From NCBI RefSeq assembly GCF_017916325.1, contig NC_090155.1, positions 530,001-594,000 on the forward strand: 64,000 bases of DNA, in the 5' to 3' direction. Source of the DNA: Leishmania martiniquensis (lineage: Eukaryota > Euglenozoa > Kinetoplastea > Trypanosomatida > Trypanosomatidae). The notes under the pieces were generated by a model. The model made no database searches. It saw only the letters and a list, made by a program, of their open reading frames with translations, and was not told where the DNA came from. Positions 22,647 to 33,989 of the stretch are shown piece by piece. Position 1 is the stretch's first letter, and each line of letters begins with the position of its first letter. A program made the translations under genes and the position numbers.

Positions 22647-23911
22647 GGAGGAGGGCACACAGGAGTGTGTGTACGCGTGTACGACGACTGCTGAGGACGA
22701 GGGTGAGGCAGGAGAGGAGGGTTGTGCCAAGACCACGCTCGTACAATGCCGCTTTTTGTGATGGGCAGCCAGGCGGGTTGGCTGCTATGTCGGCCTGTTT
22801 TTTTTCCCTTTTTCGCTGTGACTCTGTTGGTTTCATGCGCAGCGTTTTGCGCCGTCCCACCCGCTGTGCATCTTCCGCTCTCGTACGTGCACACACCCCA
22901 ATGAGATTGCCGCACGAACGAGCGAAGACGCGAATGGAGGTGACCAAAGCGAAGGGCAGAGAAGGGATGGGGGGAGGAGGAGGAGTGGGGGGGACCAAAG
23001 GGCGCAGACGGAAGATTTTGCCTCTGCTTACCGCCTCGTTTTTTTCTTTTCGCGTTTTCTTTTTTCTCTCGTTTGGTGTGCGGAGTCACCCAGCGGGAAG
23101 TGCTGCAGTGCTTTGCCACAGATGCCAACTCGATGTCCTCTCGCTCGCTGCCGTGCATCTGCACGCCGTGTCAGAGACACCCAACACAAACATCCAAACC
23201 CATCGCCACCGCTGCTCCTCACTGGCTACCTTTCCTTTCGTTCTCTTACCCTATTCACCTCCAATCGTTTTCGGCCTCTGCGCATGAAACGCATCGCGCG
23301 CCTGGCCCTCGCCATCACCGCCCATAAACCAATACACATACACATATACATACACGGCTGCGACTCTGGATGCGTCATGTCCTCCCCCGCTTACTTCTTT
23401 TCGAGCGTTGTGGCCTTTCGTCCCTCTCCACAGGGAAAGTTTCACTTATATACTTCCTCCGCCCCCTTCTCCCCGTACACGCGTGCCCCCCTCCGCGCGC
23501 ATCAACGACTTCTTTGCACTCCTGCTAATGCTACTCATCTTACTCTTTTCACTGCTACTGTGTCCTCTCCTTACAACAGCGCTGACTTTGGGGCTAGGGT
23601 TTTCTCGCGTGCGCTTGCCTAACTTTCTCGTCGTTGTGGAACAGAGCCCTGCTCGCACTCCGCGCCGGTTTTCGGCCCCATCTATTACAGCTCTCGGTGG
23701 CGCCCTCGCCTCGTGTTGTTGTCGTTGCCGTTGCCGTTGCGACGTTCGCATTTCAACAGTCCCGGCTACCCGCTCGAAGTCCCTCCCCGCCTTTTCTTCG
23801 TCCGCTCCAGGCACTCAAGTACCTCCACCAGAAGAGAGGACTCTCACACTTCCACGCCTTCCCGTCTGCTCTCGCTGGGCTCCCGCAAACAAACACACTG
23901 CTGAACGAAGT
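22647..23911. other. Spacer between Raptor and the next SMP-type gene
   Basis: Purine-rich at first (likely 3' UTR), then C/T-rich with short ACA repeats near 23330. An open frame runs into the next gene from about 23400, but it is dominated by pyrimidine codons and is treated as leader, not protein. Confidence 0.5.
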
Positions 23912-24760
23912 ATGGGGTGCAGAGGAAGCAAGAGTGCCGAAGGGAGGAGCCCCAATATGATGGCCGCGCCTGGGGATGACGTGACACGCTCCTTCGCGGC
24001 CGTAGCAGGCCCCATCCCTGCTGCGACTGAGGCCGCTTCTGTCTCTACGAACGGGCGCCCTGTAGCTGCCGTCGCTGCCGCCGTCACCATTCCTCCCGCG
24101 CCGGCGCCGAATGAGGCGAATGTGATCCAGAGGACGTATGTACTTGCCACGTCAGACTCAGACACCGTGTTTGGTGCCTTGCGAGGGAACTGCGCGGCTG
24201 CGGAGACAGGAGTTTCTGCGGTTGCTACCGCTCCCGCAGAGGAGGTGTCGGATGGCAGTACGCAGGGGACGGGCAAGCCGTATGAGTCGCTTACTAGCAC
24301 TGACCCCGCCCAGCAGCGTCTGCTCACTGCTGTGCCCCTCCATCAGGAAAGTCAGATCCACCGCATCGTTGACAAAGACTCGCCGTACGCCGGCCCGGGC
24401 CCCGCCGCGGAGTTCCCGATCGATCACATCTATCGCTGCTTTGATCAGCAAAACGGCCTTTTGTTCCGTTTGGTGAATGACAAGCGTCACCTGTGGGCCT
24501 TCTACAACGACACGACGGATTACGTGATGCGGGTGACCGTCACCTTCGGTCCCGAGAGCTCTATCTCGGCACTCGGTAAAACGCGCCTGACGGTGCTCAA
24601 TGAGGACACAGGCGAGTGCCGCCTGGTGCTAGATGTAGCACCAGGGGAGACCCAAAGGTTCATGCGTGGCGAGTACAACGGCTTCATCACGTGCTACGAC
24701 GCAAGCCCAATAGAGTGCTCCACCGACGCGGACGCTGAGGCGAAGCTGCCCCGGTCGTAG
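23912..24760 (+). CDS. Acylated DUF1935 protein with long N-terminal extension, 282 aa
   Basis: An SMP-family protein roughly twice normal size. It begins MGCRGSKS, a good signal for N-myristoylation (Gly2) with likely palmitoylation at Cys3. This start is preferred over upstream in-frame codons because it restores that signal and the upstream frame has untranslated-like composition. Residues 10-165 are an Ala/Pro/Ser/Thr-rich, probably disordered extension with no recognised domain. The DUF1935 domain lies at about 172-265: NGLLFRLV (181-188), LWAFYNDTTDY (194-204), VTVTFG (208-213), ALGKTRL (220-226) and APGETQRFMRG (243-253). A short acidic tail follows. It resembles the N-terminal part of calpain-like proteins but has no peptidase region. 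A spacer or regulatory role for the extension is guesswork. Confidence 0.88.
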   Translation: MGCRGSKSAEGRSPNMMAAPGDDVTRSFAAVAGPIPAATEAASVSTNGRPVAAVAAAVTIPPAPAPNEANVIQRTYVLATSDSDTVFGALRGNCAAAETGVSAVATAPAEEVSDGSTQGTGKPYESLTSTDPAQQRLLTAVPLHQESQIHRIVDKDSPYAGPGPAAEFPIDHIYRCFDQQNGLLFRLVNDKRHLWAFYNDTTDYVMRVTVTFGPESSISALGKTRLTVLNEDTGECRLVLDVAPGETQRFMRGEYNGFITCYDASPIECSTDADAEAKLPRS

Positions 24761-27700
24761 CGGGAGGGACTGACAGGAGGATCACCAAGGGCTTGCGAGC
24801 AGTGCAACTGGACAGCACAAGAGCTGAGGCGTCCGGCAAGCCCTAACATCCGATGAATGCCGCTTCTTCGTGCACCTGGCGGGCAGAAACCACCCGAGAA
24901 AGTGGAGGGGGACGGGATAGGAGGCTAAGACTGCTGCTGCTGCTGCTCTGAAGAAGTCCGTAGCTCCGACAACGCTACCTTTCGTTGCGGTGCGCGCCGA
25001 GAGAATGATGTCGCGAAAGGAGAGCAAAACTGGCCTTGTCGAGCAGGCTTCCACGGCCGATCGCAACGCGAAAAAGGCGGCGAGGAATGCTCGACAGTAG
25101 GACCTGTGACGCGCGTGCGATGCAGAGGCATAGTACATGGTGCGCGCACATGCTTGGCCGATTTCTCTTTGCGCCGAACGTGCCCGCCCCCTGATCTGCT
25201 TTGGCTTCTCTCGCCTTCTACCTCTCCTCTTTCTTGTCAATAATGCTCGTGCAAGAGGGGGGCGAATGTCCTGAGGCACTGGGTCCTCGACCTGGATGCG
25301 CGCACGCGCACGTGGTTCTGAGACTCATGTAATCTTCCGGTGAGTGAATGTGTTCATATGCGCGTTTTTTTTTGTATGTGTGTGTGATGGCGCCGTCCCT
25401 TCTTCTCGGCATGTCTTTTTTTCCCCTTCACGGCGCCCTTCATTCTCGTGTATGGTACGCCCGTCTGTGCCGCTCTCTCTTCTTCACCTTGACGAGGTCT
25501 GCCTGCCTCCTCTGTGCCCCCAACCTCACTATTTTTTTCTCCCCGTTCGAGTTCCCGTCTACGCTTTGTTTGAAGCTGGCGTCCTCGCTGCATGCCCCAT
25601 TTCCCCTCCCCCCTTGCTGTTGGGGGAGAGGGGCGCACATGAATGGGCAAGCTGCTTTTTTTTTGTTGCGCGCACGATCTCTGTGTTTCTCACGCCCGTA
25701 GACAGCGTTCTTGCCCTCTTCCTTCGTATTGGCGTGCCTTATGTTTCCCTCTGCGCCACTCTTTGGTGTATGTGCGCCATGTGCGTCTGCGCGCACTCCT
25801 CTGGCTTTGCACGCCGGCGCTTTTCCCCTCCCCTCCTCCCATTGGCGGTAGTGCTCTCGAGTGTCCTTTTCATGCGAGCCCACTGGCACTTTAGCCTTCT
25901 GTGTGCTGTAATGCGTGTATGTGCGGGTGTGTTCCTCTCTCTCTCTGTGTGCCTTGGAGAGGACGCCCTCCTCCCAACCTGCATCAGTCCACCTCTCTTT
26001 TTCTTGTGCTTCCTTCGTGGAAGCGGTCGTGGAAATTCGGAAAGGGTGCACTGACTTCGTGTCGCGTTGGTTCGAAGGGCGCCACCGGAAAAGGCGGGTG
26101 CGATGAAGAGGGCAGCGTGTGTGTGTGTGTGGCCTCACCCATCTATGCGTCTCGGTCTCGGAGTGCAAGAGACATCTGAGACACACACACACACAGAGAC
26201 ACGGTAGGACCAAATAACGTATTCAGCGGACGACGATGCAACCGCTCTCTTGAAAGCAGCCTTTCGTGGAATCGGAAGCAGATCGGCACTTAATGTGTGC
26301 GTGAGCCTTGCATGCCAAGAGCATAGATGGGCCACACGAACGAATAGCGCGCGCCTGTACTGGCCAGCTTCTTTTTCGGGACACATGCATGCGTATGCGT
26401 AGGTGTGCGTACGGCCGCGCTCTTGAACTTTGCAGTGCTCGCCTACGGATACCCAACGCCTCACGTGTGTCCTCGACCTCTCTGGTGTCTTATACTTCCT
26501 CCGAGGTTGTTTCTGCGAATGCACGCATTTCATGTACCCCCCCACTCCTTATTTGTGTGTGTGCGTCCTTGAGCTCCCCGCTTCTCCGTGCCGCTCCCAT
26601 CATGGGCGCGCTACGGCTAGCGCGCTTGGATGAGGAGGGCAGTGGTGGTGGGGCGATCCGTTCGGCATCGTTTGCTGGTCAGGAGAGGGGAGTCGTGCGT
26701 TGTGGGAGGAGGCGGGGGAGCACCTCCTTTCCGCAGCCACACAACAAAAGCAGAAACGTGGCAGCAATCGTACGTAATGACAGACTGGCACACTCGGCTG
26801 GTAGGGCGAGTTCCGCGAGGGATTCGCAGGAGAAAGCACGTCGGGCGCCAACTGCTGCTGCTTTTTCCCTCCCCTCCCCCCTCTAAAGTCTACAGCGACA
26901 CTGCCTCTCATCGTGGACGCCCCTCCCTCAGCCGCTGCACACCATGTGTCACTGCGAGGCCATCTGCCGTGACGGGTTTCTGAGGAGCCCTGTTGATGCG
27001 TGTGCCACCTATGCTGACGTTGATGTGCGTGTGGCCGGCCTCCTGGTCTTCCCCGAGATACACACACCTACGCGCGCGTGCTCGATGCCGCCTCAGCACC
27101 CCTATCCTTTGCCCGTTCCTTGTCCCGCCTTCCCCCTTTTTCCCCCATTACACCACTGTACAACGACCGCATCACAACGGCACACAAGTAGGGTCGCTTC
27201 TAATGGGGTGCTTGCCTTTCCTGTACACATTCCACCTTTCCACCGCTCTGCTCCATCCCCTCATTCTCCCATCGCCCCATCCCTTCCCTCGCCCAACCGC
27301 ACTCGTGCAGCGGCTCAGTTCATCCCAACGGAGGCAAACCGCGAGCAGGTCCAAAAAGTGAAGGAAGCGCACGCGACGCATATACACGAGTGCCCCTCCT
27401 CTACGGGCCTCCGCAAACGGCGACCTTCCTCTGGGAGAGCGTTCTCTCTCTCTCTTTCTCTGGGTGCGCCACAGGGACCTTCATCGCCTTTCCCAGCGCC
27501 CTTACCGTTTCGCTCCTCCCCTGTCTCGTCGCTCTCTTTGCCCGCAAGGAAAGCAAACCGCCCTCACCCGTGTCTGCTGCGCTTTTGGTGCTGCTGCTCA
27601 GCTCTGCCGAATGTAAAAGAAAAGCAAAAAAAGATATATCAGACTTTTTCCCCCTTTTCCTTTCCGAAGGCTTCTTCCCACCGATCATCATCACCATCAC

Positions 27701-28523
27701 CATCCTCATCGCCTCCGCCAGGGTGATCGGCTCCCAAGGCGCGGTGTGAACCTGAAGCGTCTCTATGTGTGTGTGCATGTGAGCTCATTGGCTGTCTTTC
27801 TTCTCCCGTGTCCTGCCTTGTGTCTCTTCATCGACGCTTATGAGGTGGCGCGCTTCTTTTCCGCTTCTCCCTCTTCCGCTCTCTGCATGACTCTGTTTTC
27901 TCTTTTTGCTCTGTTCTGTTTTGACGCGCGTGCGTGTGTGTGAGTGTGCGGTGGATGTCATCTTCTTCTCCTCTCGATTAAACGCGACCGCTGCTTTTGT
28001 TCCTGGGCTCGTGTTAAGGTCCACTTGCACAGTCTCTTTTTTTCCTTTGGGAGACGTGCTGCTCTTCTCTCGGTCACTTCTGTTTTTCTTTTTTCCTCCC
28101 CTTCGCTCTCTCTCTTTTCTTCTCGCCGTGCACGTGTGGGTGTGCGCACCGATTTTTCCCCCTTTGCATTCGCCTCTTTCCTTTCTCCGTCTTCCTCCTC
28201 CGTTTGTGCGTGACTGTCGTCGTCCTTGGAATCAGCGCCGCCACTCCCCTGCCCCCCGCCCCCCTTCCAGCCCCTCGCTGCCCCCCTACTCCCCCCTTCT
28301 CAAGGAAGATACCTTTTTGCCCCTTTTTGCCGTTCCTTGTCTATTGTTTCTCACCCCATTCCCATCCCTTTTTCCTCTAAGGCTCTCTCTCTCAGCTCGG
28401 GTGTTGCCTGTGCTGCTGCCTCCCGACCACTTGCTATTTTGCTGTCCATGTGCATTGCCCTTCTGGCCTGTACCGCTCTTGTCTTCTTCAAGCACTCGCG
28501 GCTGCGCACGCCACGCCACTGCG
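24761..28523. other. Long spacer, no firm gene
   Basis: About 3.8 kb. The first 450 bases are mixed, probably 3' UTR. They include a frame open from about 24920 whose only ATGs (25005, 25008) would give about 31 residues, ending at 25100, rich in Lys/Ala/Arg. It could be a relic but matches nothing recognised. Another frame starting MGALRLARLDEEG at 26602 runs 94 codons, with weak support. The rest is C/T-rich and ends in a very strong polypyrimidine stretch (28020-28500). Confidence 0.5.
28491..28492 (+). promoter_or_regulatory. Candidate spliced-leader acceptor AG
   Basis: First AG after the TCTTGTCTTCTTCA tract, 31 bases before ATG 28524. Confidence 0.35.
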
Positions 28524-31019
28524 ATGGGTGCTGGGTCCAGTACGGGAGGCACTGGCGACACCGGCGCGCAACTGCCGCCGTGCCCGCTTTTCTACAACTT
28601 CATGCCGAACACACAACTGATTCCTGCGTCGACGCTGCCGAAGCGTGACCCAAGCGGGTCTTTGCGTCGTCCGAAAGGGGGGTGCGCGGCGCGCGTTATT
28701 CCGCTTCGAAGTTTGCCGATTGTGTCGGGAGAGTTGAAGAAGCACGCGAAAAAAATTGCTGCCGATGCCAAGAACAAGAAACGCGACGGCGACAGCGCGG
28801 CGGGCGGGGCAGAGGCGAACGCTGTGGCCGCCGCGACGGCTCTGCTCAACAGTCCCAGCCTTCTCCCGTCTCTCAGCTCCTGTTTCCTCATCAACATCGC
28901 GGTAGATGAGCGAGGCCGACTCGCCCCGCTGCCGACAGAAGGTGGGCATGCAACCGTTACTGTTGCTGCCGACCAAGGTGACGCTGCTAGCGGTTCAAGG
29001 AGCCCTTCCTGGAGTCTGCTGACGTCTCCGCAATCGAGCTTTGTGAAGAAGGGGTTCAGCTTTTCTTGCCCTAACACCCCTTCCCGCACACCACTGCTTC
29101 CAGGAGTGGGCGGAGGCCTTGGCGGCTCTTTCGCGAATGGCGCTAGGAGGCTGCTGCAAGACGCTGACAAAAGAGAGGCGACTAATGAGCTTGGCTCGCC
29201 ACCCGTAACGGCTTCAGCGTCCTCGATTACCGCGGGGAGTCGCCCAGCCGGGGAGACGCAACTGATGCGTCACAACCTCACCAAGGCTGGCGCCGACGCC
29301 GGCACGCGGTCTGCGCTGTCAGGGGCTCCCGAAAGGCCCCCCACTAGCTTCGCTGTTCCACTGCCGTCTAGAGCTGGCCTAGCGAAGGCTGTGATCGGCA
29401 CCACTTGGGATGGTGAGCACGATATGTTGTCGGCCACCGCCTCGGTGTGCTCGGTGCTCGTGAAGGACAGTCGCTTCCGCAAGCCCGAGGACGGCCCTGG
29501 CAGGGCGAACTCCTCAGTGGCGCCGGCCTATCCGAGCAACGGTGCTAATGGTGGTGATAATGCTTGCCCGCCCCGCATGCGTCGGCAGCTGTCCCGCATC
29601 ACACTCTTTCACGTGCCACAACGGACGCGATGGTTCCTGTTCAATGATAGCAACAACCACGAGGCGCACGTGTCGGTGCTGCTATGCTACCACGCGCAGG
29701 AGCAGCTCTCAGGTCCGAAGGCGTCTTTGGCTGGGGAGAAAGCACCGGCGGATCTGCCTGGCAGGACCCCAACGACATGGGCCCCGACCCCTGGGGACTT
29801 GAGGATTATGTGCCGCGCTACGCCTCTTTTGCACACCTCCGTCACCCGCAGGCGGCAGAAGGTGCCGCTGGAGAGTGCGTGTAGCAGCAACCGCACCTAC
29901 GTGGAAGTGCGCCCGGTGTCTGCGGAGGCTTTCATCGATGCGATTCCTCCGCCCAAGACGGCTGTCCAGGAGGGGCAGCTTGCCGGGCTCGAGAAGCAAG
30001 TCGCCAGTGCGGCGGCTGTCGAGGTTTTCGTGGTGCTTGCGCCTGGGGCGACGGTGTACTTGGCTGAGGGCGAGGTGCTCGGCTACAGGATCGACACGCA
30101 CCTCATCCCCTTCGACCAATCCAGTAGCATGGCGGTGCTGGGCAGCACGCTCACACTCGAGCTGGCGCGCAGCCTCAAGAAGAAGGGCGGAGCTTCGAAA
30201 AAGGGGTACCACCACACGCTCATATTCTTGGCGGAAGCAGCAGCGCCGCCAGTCAGCACCGGGCCGGCGTGTACGTTGGACTCCGCCGCCGCTGCCCTCA
30301 CATCTAGTGCCGTGCCAACGCTGCCTTCAGTCACCGCTGGCAGAGCACTTAAAGGCGATGATTCCATCTTACCTAGTTCGACAAAAACGCTGAACAACGT
30401 GCCGCTCAGCTCGAGGGGTCCTGCCGCCTCTGTAGCGCCACCGAAGGCTCTGGCTAATACCGCTGGCAGGGCCGATCACGCCTCTGTGGCCGCATCCGTG
30501 ACACTTGCTGTGTCACTCCAGCAGCGCCTGTCATCCTCGGCGCCCAGGTGCGAGACGATCGGCGAGGGAGCAGCTGCTGGTGATTTCGATAAGGTCGACG
30601 CGCGGCGCCATCTCTCATCTCAGCGCAGCGCCGGAACAGCAGAAGGGAGCCGCCGTGGCGAAAACTACGGCACTGAGGCTACTGTAAACTTTTGTAGATG
30701 TGGAGCGCTGAAGACGGCGCCATGCACAACCGCTGCTGCACTGCCGACTGAGGACTATCCGTACCGCTACGACTTCGCGAATGACGCAGCAACGCGGGAA
30801 TCCGCTGTCGCTCCGCTTGTGTGGTCTGCTGAATATGCCACCCCCGCGCGTGCAGACGAGATGGAGAAGACTGCTGGGGCTGCGCAGCTGCCGGTTCTGG
30901 TCCCCAAGAGGTTAGTAGACGACTCGGGCAAAGACCGCTCTATACCCCGCGGCGACGTTCCTTCGGCGCTTGACCATTCGTATAGCACCAGCGCTAGCCA
31001 CCTTGACATTTCCTTCTAG
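28524..31019 (+). CDS. Giant myristoylated DUF1935 protein, 831 aa
   Basis: A very large member of the SMP/DUF1935 group. It begins MGAGSSTGG, consistent with N-myristoylation at Gly2 with Ser6, and has no Cys3. Residues 10-350 are of mixed, mostly disordered composition, with a basic stretch (KKHAKKIAADAKNKK, about 74-88). The DUF1935 domain is divergent and split. Its first half is at about 358-390 (LFHVPQRTRWFLFNDSNNHEAHV). An insert of roughly 65 residues follows. Its second half is at about 460-540 (VEVRPVSAEAF, then VVLAPGATVYL and GYRID). Residues 545-831 are Ser/Ala-rich and low in complexity. Earlier in-frame codons lie in a pyrimidine tract and are rejected as starts. No peptidase domain is present. 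The domain call is good; the role is unknown beyond probable membrane attachment. Confidence 0.75.
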   Translation: MGAGSSTGGTGDTGAQLPPCPLFYNFMPNTQLIPASTLPKRDPSGSLRRPKGGCAARVIPLRSLPIVSGELKKHAKKIAADAKNKKRDGDSAAGGAEANAVAAATALLNSPSLLPSLSSCFLINIAVDERGRLAPLPTEGGHATVTVAADQGDAASGSRSPSWSLLTSPQSSFVKKGFSFSCPNTPSRTPLLPGVGGGLGGSFANGARRLLQDADKREATNELGSPPVTASASSITAGSRPAGETQLMRHNLTKAGADAGTRSALSGAPERPPTSFAVPLPSRAGLAKAVIGTTWDGEHDMLSATASVCSVLVKDSRFRKPEDGPGRANSSVAPAYPSNGANGGDNACPPRMRRQLSRITLFHVPQRTRWFLFNDSNNHEAHVSVLLCYHAQEQLSGPKASLAGEKAPADLPGRTPTTWAPTPGDLRIMCRATPLLHTSVTRRRQKVPLESACSSNRTYVEVRPVSAEAFIDAIPPPKTAVQEGQLAGLEKQVASAAAVEVFVVLAPGATVYLAEGEVLGYRIDTHLIPFDQSSSMAVLGSTLTLELARSLKKKGGASKKGYHHTLIFLAEAAAPPVSTGPACTLDSAAAALTSSAVPTLPSVTAGRALKGDDSILPSSTKTLNNVPLSSRGPAASVAPPKALANTAGRADHASVAASVTLAVSLQQRLSSSAPRCETIGEGAAAGDFDKVDARRHLSSQRSAGTAEGSRRGENYGTEATVNFCRCGALKTAPCTTAAALPTEDYPYRYDFANDAATRESAVAPLVWSAEYATPARADEMEKTAGAAQLPVLVPKRLVDDSGKDRSIPRGDVPSALDHSYSTSASHLDISF

Positions 31020-32129
31020 AGAAAGAGAGGGCGAGCGCTCACAGACGTGGTGCGCATGCGCCTTTTTCATGTGTATCCGCCCAGGCAGAAGTGCGAAGAG
31101 CGGAAACGGCACCTCATGCAGGCGCAGGCGTACGGGTGTGTACGTGCCTGCGTGTGTGTGTGGTAGGTGTACTAGCCTATCCCTGTAGCCCCCCTTTCCG
31201 CTCTTCTCCTTTATCTGTGGGAGCGCTTCTCGTTGCCGCCTTGTGTGCGTGCGTGAGCGCGAGGACGTCTATTTTTTTTTTCGTTTGCTCAATGCGCTTC
31301 AGTTGATGTTTTGACAGATCTTCGAGAGGAGGATGGCTGCGTGCCGTTCACCTCCCGTCTTACTGTGGTGGTTGCGCCTCCCCCTCTTGGTTATTATTAT
31401 TATTGTCCATCCTTCGATCTTCTTTCTCTGCTGGCGTGTACTGCCCCGTGTGCGTCGCTCATCGCGTTATTCGGTGCTTTGTTCATCTTCACAACTCCTC
31501 TCTCTCTCGCACATAGTGCGCACCCCTCCCTGCCACCTTCTCTTTCTTTTTTGCACCGCCTTTTTTCCCTTTATGCCTCATGTTTCTCCCTCTCTGGCGA
31601 TTCTGCGTGTGCGCTGTGTACGAAATTCGGCTGTCCTCGATGTCGCTTTTTGGTGCCCACTCTCTTTGCTGCTGTTTTCGTTCACGCTCCAGTGCACCCT
31701 TGTGTGCATCCAAAAAATCATTGGTGCGCTATGGTACGTATTCTTTGGGCGTCGCTCTCTCTCTCTCCCTGCCTTCCTCACGTTTCTTCACACCTTTCAT
31801 GTACAACTCCTTCGCTCTCTCTTTTTCACAGCTGCACTCTTGTTTTTGCCGTCGTTGCTGTTGCCATGCCAGCTCTCCCAGACGAAGCGGGCTACTTCAG
31901 CATGTGGCATTGCGCTGTGGTACCCCCTCCCCACGACAACTCGTTCGCATCGGCAGACAGGGATGGGCTGTCGCCGTGCCCAAGAGGCGCACCGTCGCGA
32001 CCGCGCTCCCACCAGCTCACTGCGAATACTCTCGGCGATTGAGCCCAAACAGCCACATATGGGCTCTTCGATGGTAGGCGCCTGTCTGTGCGCGGGCCCC
32101 CTTCCGCCTGGCACACACACACACGCCTG
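31020..32129. other. 3' untranslated region and spacer
   Basis: C/T-rich from 31180 to 31860. Just after a tract ending in CACAG (near 31830), ATG 31866 opens a 58-codon frame ending at 32042. A second frame from ATG 31963 begins MGCRRAQ and ends at 32133, at the edge of the GC-rich block that follows. Either could be a truncated gene start, but neither has family similarity, so no gene is called. Confidence 0.45.
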
Positions 32130-32830
32130 TTAACGGCGAATGGGTGCCTGCAATGGCGGAAGGCCCCTGCCGCTGCAGACGTGGAGCAGCGCCCGACCTG
32201 CCGCGGCATGCGCTGAGGTGGCGGAGGAGGGCCGGGAGCACCCCAGACGGCAACGGCGTCCCGAAACCGCCCCCTGTACGTTCCTGCGCGAGCGCTGCCG
32301 AGCGCGGCCGGCATGGCGTATCGTGCCCGAGCAGTGCGCTCAGAGGTGCGCTGGGCACGCGTGAGTGGCGAGAAAGGCGCGCGGCGACTCAGACCCGTCG
32401 GGCCCAAAGTGCACGAGCGCGCGAGTGATGCGGCGTCTGCCACGTCGGACCGGATGGGGCTGATGAGGCGCGGGCGCGGCGAGCGGTATGAGGCGACCGC
32501 CGAGTCCGCCCGACCCTCACGTGAAGTGTCTCCGCGATGCCGAATGCCGACGGTCCGGGGCGACTCGGGCCGAGGGCCGGCAGACCGGCGGGGCGCGGGG
32601 TCTCCGAGGGCCCTGACCTGCGGCTGCCCGACATCGACCATGAGCTCATCCGGCATGCACCCAGGCCACCCGCCCTGCTACCGGGACCACAGGCGCCACT
32701 GCCCGTGCGCTCGAGCAGGGCCCTGGGCGCGGCCCGCCTGAGTGACGGCGTGTAGCCGACGCAGGTCCGTCTAGCAGCGATCGCGCAGCACACATCTGAA
32801 GACGGGACAGGGACAGGAAGCGCGTGCTGG
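32130..32830. mobile_element. GC-rich island, possible degenerate SIDER-type retroposon
   Basis: A block of about 0.7 kb with very high GC, CpG-rich and lacking the C/T bias of its surroundings. It is open in several frames on both strands as a result of composition. Size, intergenic position and composition resemble degenerate SIDER elements of Leishmania. I cannot match it to a consensus, and it is not a copy of the 575-bp repeat. It lies in the spacer downstream of the 831-aa gene. Boundaries are approximate. Confidence 0.35.
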
Positions 32831-33203
32831 GCGCACGGCCCCCGTGCACCACGACAGGCGGATCGTCTCTCTTTTTTTGTACACATTGGGCGTCTGCGGA
32901 AGGAGCGGCTTCTGACATAATCTCTCGTTCTTTCTCTCGCGTTGCGGGCCCTCCTCCACCTCGGCCACCTTCACTTGAGCCTTTGTCGCCCCATCTACCT
33001 CCTCCTGCGCCGTGCTTGGGTTAACCTCTACCACAGCTTTCCTAGACACTCTGACGACTTCATCGGTGTTCTTGTCGAAACCTCTCCTCTCCCTCCTCCC
33101 CGCAAACGCACCCGCATTGAGTCGCCGCCCTCATCGTTCACTTTTGCCTCTGGAGGCTTTTCTCCTAAACAAACCAACAGAACAGCGTCGGCGTGTCTTG
33201 CAG

Positions 33204-33243
33204 CACACACACACACACGTACATACACACACACACACACACA
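33204..33243. repeat. (CA)n microsatellite
   Basis: A 40-base run of CA units with one interruption (CGTACAT), in the leader region before the 33417 gene. Likely length-polymorphic. Confidence 0.85.
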
Positions 33244-33416
33244 GGGAGACAGAGAGGGACGCCATCCCGTCTTGGTGAGCTTAGCAAGTCGACTAAACAG
33301 CAGAAAAGCAAACTAACGTAGGCACATACCTGCGCGTCGCAGGGGAATCCCTCTGGTTGCTCTCTGCCTGACCCCCACCGACCGGCCAAAAAAACAACAA
33401 CAGTGGAGAAGCGAAA

Positions 33417-33989
33417 ATGGGCTGCGGTCTCAGTGCTCCAAAGTCCACTGAAGAGGCCTCCAATAGAGAGGCGAATGCGCTTGCCCTGAAGACGAACACG
33501 CGCTTCGCCACCATCGATGCGCAGGTGCTTGGCCCTTACAAGGAGGATGCGGCGGCAACGCTGGCCTTCGTGTACGGCAAAGCTGCAAATATTTTCCTGT
33601 TGACCACTCCGCCCTTTCACAAGCCTCAACAGCACCTTCACCAGGTGGGTGAGGACAACGCCACTGAGGAAGGCGAGAAGAAGGCGCCGGCGGAGGAGGA
33701 GGAGGTTCGTTGGACTATTTTTAACGACAGTAAGAGCAACGCCATGGTGGAGGCGACTTTCTTTCGCGCCGAGGGGCTGCGTGCGGCGCGTGCGTACGGG
33801 GCGGCCGAAGACGCAGTTAGCCCAGTGAAGCTCGAGTTCTCCAACGGCGGCCGAGTGAAGGCGGAGGTGGCTGTGCCGGCAGGTGCCACCGTGGCCTTCG
33901 TGGAGGGGCCCATCAGGGGCTATATGTGGAAGTGCATGGTGCTTGACTCGAAGACAAACAGGTTCGAGCCTGCGACGTCGGCTGAATGA
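33417..33989 (+). CDS. Divergent dual-acylated SMP-like protein, 190 aa
   Basis: The start MGCGLSAPKS strongly fits N-myristoylation at Gly2 plus palmitoylation at Cys3, close to the MGCGAS start of SMP-1. The body is diverged from DUF1935. The recognisable parts are VRWTIFNDSKSNAMVEATFF (97-116), matching the WAFYNDS..YE.HV..TF core of the family, and VAVPAGATVAFVEGPIRGY (151-169), matching the PGET..F.EG...GY end. The first half (20-95) has no RLV strand in the usual place but does contain a hydrophobic stretch, AFVYGKAANIFLL (50-62). An acidic linker EEGEKKAPAEEEE (84-96) precedes the core. A short purine-rich leader precedes the ATG. It is probably a membrane-attached relative of SMPs. 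A distant paralogue is likelier than convergence because position and N terminus agree. Confidence 0.75.
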   Translation: MGCGLSAPKSTEEASNREANALALKTNTRFATIDAQVLGPYKEDAAATLAFVYGKAANIFLLTTPPFHKPQQHLHQVGEDNATEEGEKKAPAEEEEVRWTIFNDSKSNAMVEATFFRAEGLRAARAYGAAEDAVSPVKLEFSNGGRVKAEVAVPAGATVAFVEGPIRGYMWKCMVLDSKTNRFEPATSAE